Of a DNA stretch of 64,000 nucleotides, positions 1-11,128 are shown one piece after another. The notes under the pieces were generated by a model. The model was not told where the DNA came from. It saw only the letters and a program-made list of their open reading frames with translations, and did no database searches. The first letter of the stretch is position 1; each line of letters starts with the position of its first letter. A program made the position numbers and the translations under genes. The stretch is from Chrysomallon squamiferum (taxonomy: Eukaryota; Mollusca; Gastropoda; Neomphalida; Peltospiridae). The stretch lies in contig CM022673.1 of assembly GCA_012295275.1 (NCBI GenBank), positions 10,934,288-10,998,287 on the forward strand, read 5' to 3'.

Positions 1-2513
1 AGCTAAATAATCAAAACAAATTATATAAACATAGTCAGAGATATTGTTATTACTGAGTTCTGTTGGTTAATATTAACTTTGTTTGTTTGTTTCTTCTTTT
101 ATTTCTTTGTTTGTTTGTTTGTTTGTTTGTTTTGTTTTGTTTTAATTTAATTATTGTCAGTTTGTAAAAAGAAATTTTGTTTCTTTTCTGTCACATTATT
201 TTTCAAACCATATATATTTTCTATTTTTATGGTATAACTCAACAAACATACTAGAACAATTAGGAAATATTCATTTGAATTACTGTTGATTCATATTTTT
301 CTTTTTTATTTATTTTATATCTAAATATAATTACTCTTTTCATGGCTCTTTTGTTCTGTTCTTTTTTCTTTCTTGTTTTTTCTGGTTGTTTTTCCCCTTT
401 TTTTAATCAACAATTATTTCATATTCTAACCTCAAATTCCAGTATATTTCAGGTTCCAGAATCTCACATAATTTTATTATTTCTTCTAACTTATTTTATA
501 TTCTCACATTTTCTGCAAGAAAATATATAAATTTTATTACTATTTACAGTTTATTTCATCATCAAACCCATAAATTATGTTACTCTCTCCAGTTTATCTC
601 ACATAATTCCATTATCTCTTCTAATTTATTTTTATATTCTCACATTTTCTGCGACTAAATAAATAAATTTTATTATTCTCTATAATTTATTTCATGTTGC
701 AGCTCATAAATTCTGTTACTCTTTTCAATATATTTCAAGGTTCCAAATTTCTACCTAATTTCATTATTCTCTCTTCTGACATCTTCTGAAAAACAAATGC
801 ATAAATTTTGTTGTTCTTTACAATTCAATTCATGTTTCAACCCAGCAAATTCTGTTATTTTATGTCCCAACATTTCTCCACAATCTGTTCTGCTACGGGT
901 CACCTTGTTACAAGTGGTTCCACATTCCTTTTCTCATCTGCAGAACTAGAAATATTGATTTCTTCAAGCTCATACCCTTCCTGATACTAAACTCTATTGA
1001 TCTGGGCTTGGAATATTGCAAGCTTGTTTGTACTTTAAGGGCCAGTCCTAATCAGTTTTACTTTGAATGCAGTTATTGGTTTAATAGTTTGTGACAGATC
1101 GGAGAATAGAGTGTAGGAGAAAAAGAGCTTATTTAAATTCTTGTTTTTGTATTTACTTTTTTGAAAAAAAAAAAGAGAAAAAAAAGTAAATGGAAGAAGA
1201 TCAAATAAATGTGTTTATTTATTTACTTACTCACTTACTTATTTGTTTATTTATTTATCTATCTGTTTATTTACTTACTTATTTATTTATTTACTTATTT
1301 ATTTATTTTCTTATTTTTTTTATATATTTATTTATAAATAATATCCAAACCTTTTATACCACAGACACATATAACTAAGATAAAAACTCCTTGTATTGAT
1401 TGTTATATAATTAGCCAAACAAATTCAATACAGCCAAATTCTGCTTGACCTATTTTTCATGCATCATTTTCCTTTACAAGGACATTGGAGTTGTTTTGTT
1501 TGTTTTTTGTTTTTTGTTTTTATTTTAATTTTTTATTTTTGTTCTTGTTATTGTTTTCTTTGTTTATTGAAAGATCTCGGAACAGAACATTTTCATAATA
1601 ATTGTAATATAATACTGAATAAACAAATACATAAATGAATATTTGTTTAACATCATCTCAAAGTATTTGTAATTTTGTTATTAGATATCAAAGGTATAGT
1701 TTTCATATAATGGTGATTAGTGATAGGAAACATTCTGCTGCCATTCCTCAGAGTGAGCAAAAGAAATCTTATAATACCACTAATTTAGGTCATTAAAAAA
1801 ATGCATTGAGTTAGTTACGCATACACACACAAACACATGCACGCATGCATGCACACACACACACACTCACTTTATCTAGCGTTAAACTGATATATTTTTT
1901 AAGTTGACATTTTGGTGTTTTTTTTTAGAAAAGCTTTGTATAAATTTATCTCACTTTAAAATAATAAAGCGATGGAGATGTTCTTTTAAATCTCAGTTTC
2001 AAATAAAATTACCAGTAATTTAAATTTTTGTATCAATTTGCAATTAGTGACAATAAGATAGAAAGGTGTTTTATAAATCTCACAACTTTGAATGAATAGA
2101 CAAGAAACTTTTCTTTTAGGAAAGATTCACATCAGTTATCTCACTTTACAAGTTACAAAGGGAGAATAATATTCTTTTAATAAGTTAACCATTGTTTTTG
2201 TTTAAGTTTCATATCAGTTCACCATTTTGGACAAGGAGAGATATGTTTTCTTTTAAATCACACAGCTTTGAATAAACAGACCAAAATTTGTTTCTTTTAG
2301 AAAAGCTTCATGTCATTTTATCTCACTTTACAAATGGAAAAAGATATGTTTTGATTTTTGCAACTTTTAAGAAATTAACTAATAATTTAGTTTAAGTTTT
2401 ATATCATTTTATCTCACTTTACAGTTACAAATGGACAAGGATGGTTTTTAAATTTTTCAGTTTTTAATAAATTAACTAATGACTTTGTTTAAATTTCACA
2501 TCTCACTTTACAG
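1..2513 (+). other. AT-rich non-coding DNA upstream of the first visible POU6F exon
   Basis: I see no coding exon here. The sequence is T-rich (TTTG and TTTA runs near 85-130 and 1210-1330, a short CA run near 1845-1866). The first visible POU6F exon opens in phase 0 with an acceptor, so this is probably intron, with any 5' exons and the promoter lying before the window. The last 570 bases hold a separate degenerate repeat described on its own. Confidence 0.55.
1940..2513 (+). repeat. Degenerate tandem repeat of a 3' splice-site region
   Basis: The string TATCTCACTTTA, which forms the acceptor of the exon starting at 2514, recurs near 1948, 2137, 2318, 2410 and 2500. Spacings are about 189, 181, 92 and 90 bases, so the unit is about 90 bp or twice that. 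Flanking text (TTTAAGTTTCATATC, ACAAATGGACAAGG) also recurs. The copy near 2410 keeps a complete TTTACAG acceptor. It looks like a locally duplicated intron end that has since diverged. Confidence 0.65.
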
Positions 2514-5500
2514 GATGTTATGCTCTCGGCTACCACAAGCCAGTCCCCGCTGGCAACAGCATCGTCAGTGTTCACGATGCCAACAGTGTCAGTCCCAAAT
2601 GTGTCAATGGCATCAGCGGCAGGGCTCGGCCTCTCCGATCACCTCTTCATGTCAGTGTCATCAGCTTCGGACACAGCATCATCAGCAGTGGATCATCACA
2701 AACATGAATCCAATGGTAAGTTGTGTTGACGTTCTCAGAGTTTAGTTGTGTTTGTTGTTGTTTCTGTTTGCCCATATCAGTATTTATTTTTAAAATGGTA
2801 CAATTTATCTTTATTAATTTTAAAACAGAATTTTTATCTTGATTAATCTTAAAATAGCAATTTCTATATTAGCAGTTTTTGAGTTGTTTTGAAGTCATTG
2901 CAGTTTTAAACTTTTACTTCTGTCTTTGAATTTTTAAAAACTGTTTCAGTTGTCATCTCTATTTTTTAAACTTTGACTGTTATTTGACATATGTACACTT
3001 TTAACACATTTCTATCTTTGAATTTTTAAGACAAATTTATGTTGACATTATAATATTTAAAATTGTTACTTCCGTTTTCATAAAACTGAAGAATATTAGT
3101 TTTGTAAGTTTTACAAAGTCTTTTATATACAATCTGTCTCAGAAAACCTACCTACTACCTAAATGTGTCTTCATTTATTTATTATAATAAAGAATTGCAT
3201 GAATAATTTTATTCTGTGAGAGTATATCATTACAGTGTCCAATATTTTGAACTTTAAATGGTTACTGATGTAAAATTCTCAGATATATTTAAATGAAGAA
3301 CACAGGCAGTGTTATTAAAGCATCCTCTTTTTGAGAAATAAAGACTTGCTTTTGATTTGAAACAGGTTGAATCTGATGATTTTTATCATTATAATAACAA
3401 GTATTTGATACTCTGACATGTTTAATAAAAAAAAAAAAAATTTCAAGTGACATTAAAAAAATAATAATAATTGATTTATTAAAAAAAAAAATGTTTATCT
3501 AAGTCACAACACAGAAAGGGTAATTATCTTTTCATTTTTATTATTATTATTTTTTTTTTTCATCTCAGGAATCCATTCTCTTTCCAACCCCACCCAGTTG
3601 CTGGGGCAACCCCAAGTCGCTCCTCAGTTCTTCCTGGCTAGTCAGTCAGCAGCTGCAGCCGCAGCATCAGCAGGGACAGGGCAGCTTCCCATTCAGCAAC
3701 TTCTGATTCCAGTGAGCACAGGTAAGTGTGATCAAATTAACTTGGAAGGGTGGGAAGAGGAGTGTGCCTAATGTTTTGTTTGTAAAATGAAAACAAATAT
3801 TTAACTTGTATACAAGTTAATCAGTTACATTTGTGGTAAATGGCTCTGCATAGAATTGCTGTTTATAAATCTTCAATTCTAAAGTAGTAAAAGCCATAAA
3901 GTTTTTAACTTACAGTTTGCCTTACACTCATCTTGTCTTTTTATGTATAGGAATTACAAGATAGATTTAAAGGATGTGTATTCTTAAAATGCAGTAAACA
4001 AAGACGATTTTTTTTTTTTTTTACAGATGTTTTAAAGTATTTTAATCATAAAACATTCTTGCTAATTTATCTTGCTGTCAATCTAAAATACAGAATTCTG
4101 TCAAATAAAACACACACATATGTACACACCATACACAAGATGTAATCTATTCTATACATAATTTAAAAACGTGATTATCTCCATACACACTTTAAACACA
4201 TCCCTGTTCCAAGCACACTTCATCCATCATGCATTGTTAATTTTAATTATTTTTTTTCTCCTCTTTTCCTTTAACAGGAAATGGTACACAACAGTTCATC
4301 AGTATCCCTGTTTCCATGGCGACAGGGAGTAACCAGCAGATCCAGTTGCTGACCACGTCAAATGGACAGATAGTGGCCACGAATCTGTCCAGCCTTCAGG
4401 CTCTGGCTCAACCTTTAAACCTCGGTCTTCCTGCAGCAAGTATGTTCATAAATAATATGTGAATGAGTGAATGAACATATTAATATATGAAAACGAATGA
4501 AAGAATGAATGTTTATTTAACAAAAACATTATCTTCCTGCAGCAAGTATGTTCATAAGTAATACCTGAATGAGTGAATGAAAATATTAATATATGAAAAC
4601 GAATGAAAGAATGACTATTTATTTAACACAAACATTATTTTTCTGCAGCAAGGATGTTCATAAATAATACATGAATGTATGACTGAGTGAAAAATGGATG
4701 AATAAATGAATGAATGTTTACTTAACAAAAATATTGTCTTCCAGAGCCATTATCTCTATAAGTAATAGTGAGTGTTTGATTGAATGAAAGAAGGATGAAT
4801 GAGAAAACAAATGAATGAAAGAATAAATGTTTACTTAACAAAAAAACCCAGTTTTCTGGCAGTTAGCATGTCTGTAAATAATTCATGAATACATATCTGA
4901 ACAAAAAAAGGATGTATAAATGAATAGTCGAATCAATGCTTATTTAACCAAAACCAGGATAAATAAACTTACATTTGAATGAACAGGAATGTTTGTTTAG
5001 ACAAAATTTTCATATTTTAACTGTAAACTAAATAAGACCAAAAAATAATTATGTCCTTAACTGGATACAGTCTTCCCAGATGAAGTTACTGTAATTATCA
5101 TAGTATGATGTTATTAGTGTCTTTCCTTACAACTATTGTGAAAATTTTGTGATTTCTTTTCTCTTTTTTTTTTTAATTTAAATATTTATTTTAGTTTTTA
5201 TTTATTTATTTATTTTTTTTTATTATTATTAATTTTTTTGTTAATTTATTTTTTTTTTTGCTTTTTTAATTATTTTGTTTATTTATTTTGTTTTGTTTTT
5301 TTTTCTGTCAGGTTTATCAAATCCTGTTGCTGCTCATTCTGGTCATGGCCAGCACACTTCACTGTCCGGTTCCACCAGCCACATCAGTCACGTCATCCCT
5401 AGTCAGCTGGCTGCAGCGTTGCCGCAACTGCTAACAGCCAGCCACCAGAGCCAGCTGCTTGCGATCAATTCACAGGTAAGGAAACAGGTACGTTGATTTT

Positions 5501-7172
5501 TCTAATTATTATTAATTTGCGTGTTTGTTGTGTTTACCTGTAGAATTTTGTAATTCAGTTGACAGGTAGAGTTTTTAATCAACTCAGTTTTGTAATCAAT
5601 TCACAGGTTTGGTTTTCTAATCAGGTAACGGTGAGAGTTTAATAATCAATTGACAGGTAGATTTTTGTAATCAACTGACAGGTAGATTTTTGTAATCAAT
5701 TCACAAGGTTGTTTTGTAATAAATTTACTGGTAGATTATTGTAATCAGTTCACAGGTTGATTTTTGTAATCAACTGACAGGTAGATTTTTGTAATCAATT
5801 CACAGGTAGTTTTGTAATAAATTTACAGGTAGATTATTGTAATCAGTTCACAGGTAGATTTTTTAATCAGTTTGCAGGTATGTTTTTCATACAGGTGCAT
5901 TTTTGTATAATTTTGAAATACTTAATGTCTGAAAGTTCAAATAGCTTAAAGTAATTAATTTACTAGTATATTTTCTTAATTAATTTATAGAGGTATTAAT
6001 TATGACGATAATTTATTGTAACTAATTTGCAAATATGATATATCAGATACCTTAATTAAATAAGTAGATTTACATAATTAATTCATAGGAAGGTTAATTT
6101 AAACAGATTATTAGTGCTTGAAGTACATTTGCATTTATGTTTTTATTGTCTGTTTGTATGTTTATACGTTTACAAATTGCTTACTTTTTCATTTATTTAT
6201 GTTTGCACAGAATGCTGCTGCTGTTAGAAGTTTAGGTCTTGATGGAAAACTGGCTCTTGATCCTAAGGTATTTTTTAAATATCTGTCTATAAAAGGAAAA
6301 TTTTCAGAGTGAATTAATCATCCTGAATAGTCACACTTTATTATCAGCATATATTAGTTACAAGTGCTTTAAACAATAAATTGAAAGTTACAAAGTGTAT
6401 TTAGGCTATGTATGTGCAATACCAAAGGTTAACTTGAAAAGGAGTTTTATACAGATGTTATCTGTTTTTAAAGGCAATTAACATTCATTACTGTAGGGAT
6501 CATGAAATTTTTTATTTTAAAATACATTTAAAAATTTAAGTTACTTCACCCAGTTTGACTGTTGTTATTGGCATGTAACGTTAACAGTTATTACTAAACA
6601 GATTCTGAAAATAAATTTGTTCTTTATTTGTTTCTTAAAATATTTTTAAATTTCCGTTATTCTCATCCACTACAACAGTTGTCTGATTTTAACATTGATT
6701 ACTCTACACATTCTGAAATTTTTATACTAAAATGTTTTTTAAAAATTTAAGTTTTAAAATGTCATTTACTCTTTTCCACTTTAATTACTGTTAAAGGCAT
6801 CACATGTTAACATTGATTACTACAGAGGTCCTGAAATTATATATTTTTTTAATTTATTCTTAATTTATTCTTAAATCAGGTTTTGAAATTTCAGTTACTC
6901 TCCTCTGCTGTTTCTGCTGCTCATGCAAGTCTTTCTTCATCGTCACACCAGTCATCAACAACGTCAGGTCACACAACAAACCACGTTGTCAACCACGGCC
7001 AGTCGGCTGCTGCGGCGATACTGCAGCAGACGCTGAACTCTGTGGGGGTGACGGGAACCACAGGCGCATTCTGCAACTTCTCAGCAGAACTCACGAACTC
7101 CGACGTTAACGTCTGCACAGGTTGCCACGACAACCAACGGGTTTCCACCCAATGTCAGTCAGTTGCTTCCTA
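2514..7172 (+). CDS. POU6F2: POU6F N-terminal Q/S/A-rich exons (six exons)
   Basis: Six exons encode a low-complexity region of the activation-domain type. Exon 2 (3569-3721) carries a run of seven alanines and QLLGQPQ. Exon 3 (4278-4439) carries QFISIPVSMATGSNQQ and LNLGLPA, matching vertebrate POU6F2 closely as I remember it. Exon 4 (5312-5475) is H/S/Q-rich. Exon 5 is only 57 bp. Exon 6 has two in-frame acceptors 15 bases apart (ATCAG at 6879 and TTCAG at 6894), which would add or drop five residues. The region has no fold I recognise and presumably contacts co-regulators. Confidence 0.85.
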
Positions 7173-7842
7173 GTAAGTTTTTCCTTGTTTGTTCACCTTC
7201 TGTTGTTTTCTTTGTCTGTTTGTGTATTGTCATGTAGTTGTTTTTAATTTATTATTTTATTTTTTGACTTGTTATTTTGTTTGTTGTTCTTTGACAGAAT
7301 AAGTTGTTGTTTAAAGGCAGATTTTAATAAGTAGCTGTTGTTTCTACAAGTTAAAAATTTTGGTTAGTGAAAACATGTCCATGAAGAAATAAATTTAATT
7401 TGGCCACACTTTTCAATACATTCATTCCTGGCAGAAAAGCAAAGATTTACTGTAATGGTGTGACTATTTTATAACCCTATGTTTATGTGTAAATTATTTA
7501 TAACATTACAATATTTATATATGATGGATCATAACTAAGTTCTTGAAAAAAGTTGAAAACAAGAATACAGAATAGAATTATAAAACAGTTTTTTTGGGGT
7601 GGGTTATTTTTTTTAAATTATTAACTATGCTTTTTACTGTTGTTTATTGTTTAAATGTTGTATTTTTTAATGTGCTTTTTTTGAGAAATTGATAGCATCC
7701 TAATACAAACTGCAGTAATATTCTCTTTAGATTTGATTGTCATTTTGGGATGAATGAAAGCTAGATACTGCTAGAATCTTTGGATATATCATACATGTCA
7801 TTGATAATTAAGAATATTTAAATTATTAAAGAACTGTTTGAC

Positions 7843-7878
<36 letters not shown>

Positions 7879-7918
7879 TGATGTATATATTTATATATAT
7901 ATGTCAGTGTTTACAAGG

Positions 7919-7959
<41 letters not shown>

Positions 7960-10628
7960 AGTTTACAAACCTGTGTTTCTGTGTTTGTGCAATGTCCTGT
8001 AATCAGAGTTTACAAGGCGGTGTTCATGTGTATGTGTGTACATGTGTGTGCATGTTGTGTGTACATGCTGTGTGTACATGCTGTGTGTGTGTTGTGTTTA
8101 CATGTATATGTGTTTGTGAGCATCCATGAATGTTTAATATTTAAGCTATCTCTCTGTGTATACAAGGATTTGATTATCTGAAATTTTATGTATAGACAGA
8201 TATAATACAAATGTGTATATGTTTACATATGACTGTATGTGTATTTGTAAAAATATCACTTAAAATGTCAATTAAATCTAAATCATCTGCAGTTTGTCTT
8301 TCCCTCTGTTGTCATTTTTCAGTTGGTGTACACTCAGCACAGCATTGAAATGCTTTATTTATTTGTTTGTTTATTTTGTATTTTCTGTGACCACCCATTA
8401 GACCTTTAGTTTTCATTTTGTTTGCACTAATTATTGTAGACAACAGACCACATGATTCTGTTCCTGTATGTGTGCATGCTAATGTTGCAACACCCATCAC
8501 TGCAGTACTTACCAAACCATTGATGACAAATGCAGGACTGCCTCCGAGTATAGCCGATCTCCTTCCTGGTAAGATACGTTCATGAGTACCACAGCAACAC
8601 TGGTACATATTTCAGTAAAACAGTTAGCTTAACACTGGTACATATTTCAGTAAAACAGTTAGCTTAAACTGGTACATATTTCAGTAAAACAGTTAGCTTA
8701 ACACTGGTACATATTTCAGTAAAACAGTTGCCTTAATACTGTTACATATTTCAGTAAAACAGTTAGCTTAACACTGGTACATATTTCAGTAAAACAATTG
8801 CCTTAATACTGTTACATATTTCAGTAAAACAGTTAGCTTAACACTGGTACATATTTCAGTAAAACAGTTGCCTTAATACTGTTACATATTTCAGAAAAAC
8901 ACTTAGTTACCTTAATACTGGTACATATTTCAGTAAAACAATTGCCTTAATACTGTTACATATTTCAGTAAAACAGTTAGCTTAACACTGGTACATATTT
9001 CAGTAAAACAATTGCCTTAACACTGTTACATATTTCAGTAAAACAGTTAGCTTAACACTGCTACATATTTCAGTAAAACAGTTAGCTTAACACTGGTACA
9101 TATTTCAGTAAAACAATTGCCTTAATACTGTTACATATTTCAGTAAAACAGTTAGCTTAACACTGTTACATATTTCAGTAAAACAGTTAGCTTAACTCTG
9201 GTACATATTTCAGTAAAACAATTGCCTTAATACTATTACATATTTCAGTAAAACAATTGCCTTAATACTGTTACATATTTCAGTAAAACAGTTAGCTTAA
9301 CTCTGGTACATATTTCAGTAAAACAGTTAGCTTAACACTGTTACATATTTCAGTAAAAAAGTTAGCTTAACACTGTTACATATTTCAGTAAAACAGTTAG
9401 CTTAATCCTGTTACATATTTCAGTAAAACAGTTAGCTTAATACTGGTACATATTTCAGTAAAACAGTTAACTTAACACTAGTACATATTTCAGTAAAACA
9501 GTTAGCTTAACACTAGTACATATTTCAGTAAAACAGTTAACTTAACACTGTTAAATATTTCAGTAAAACAGTTAACTTAACACTGGTACATATTTCAGTA
9601 AAACAGTTAGCTTAATACTGGTGCATATTTCATAAAACAGTTCCCTTAATACTGTTACATATTTCTGTAAAACATTTAGCTTAACACCGTTACATATTTC
9701 AGTATAACAGTTAGCTTAATACTGTTACATATTTCAGTAAAACAGTTAGCTTAACACTCTTACATATTTCAGTAAAACAGTTAGTTTAACACTGGTACAT
9801 ATTTCAGTAAAACAGCTTAATACTGTTACATATTTCAGTAAAACTGTTACCTTAATACTGGTACATATTTCACTAAAACAGTTCCCTTAATACTGGTACA
9901 TATTTATAAAACAGTTCCCTTAATACTATTACATATTTCAGTAAAACAGTTACCTTAATCCTGTTACATATTTCAGTAAAACAGTTACCTTAACACTGGT
10001 ATATCTTTCAGTAAAACAGTTACCTTAATACTGGTACATATTTCAGTAAAACAGTTACCTTAACACTGGTATATCTTTCAGTAAAACAGTCATCTTAACA
10101 CTGGTACATATTTCAGTAAAGCTGGTATCTTAAAACTGGTACATATTTCAGTAAAGCTAATATTTTAACAACTGTTTTACTGAAATATGTAAAACTGGAA
10201 TCTTAATATTGGTACATATTTCAGAAAAATGGAATCTTAATATAGGTATATTATTCAATAAAATGAACATCTTAGACTTAATACTGTATATATTTTAAAG
10301 AGAAAAATGTCTTAATTGTTGTATATATCTCAATGAAACTGATGTGATAATGTTGGTATGTATTTCAGTAAAATAGTTATCTTAACAGAGCTACATTTAT
10401 CAGTAAAATTGCATCATAAGAACACCTGTAATTACTAGGGTACATAACTTTTCTGAAAGAATTTATTTTATAATCCACATGTATCACTACTATATTATGG
10501 AAGATAGAGGTATATCAGTATAATAGAAACACAGGCAAACCTTTGAGTGGATTCACTGGTAGATAAGAAACATATTTATTAGTATCAAACCAACTCTAAC
10601 ATTGGTTATCTCCCTTGTCTAGGTTTTG

Positions 10629-10661
<33 letters not shown>

Positions 10662-11092
10662 GTGGTGGAACTGAAGAGATCATCTTTTTTCCAACTGCCA
10701 CATTCTTAAGATAGCTGAATATGAACTAACAAACTATATTCTCTTTTGATAATTTAAATATTGGAGACTTTAATATTAAAAAAACATTTTTTCTATGTAA
10801 ATTTTAGTTTGGATGAGTCTATAAAACAAATTTTATGTATATATTTAGCTAACGTAGATAGTTATCTAATTATTGTTTAGATATAAAACTTTTTATAGTA
10901 TACTTATTATTTTTGAGAAATCTTCTTTTTTTTTTTTTTTTTTTTAAATACGAAACACCATCATCATTATTATTGATAATAAACACTGTTATTAATATTA
11001 ATGATTTTAATAATGATTGTCATCATTATCATTAAAAATATGAATAATAAAAGTATTATTATTAACACTATTATTGTTATCATTAACATTAA

Positions 11093-11128
<36 letters not shown>

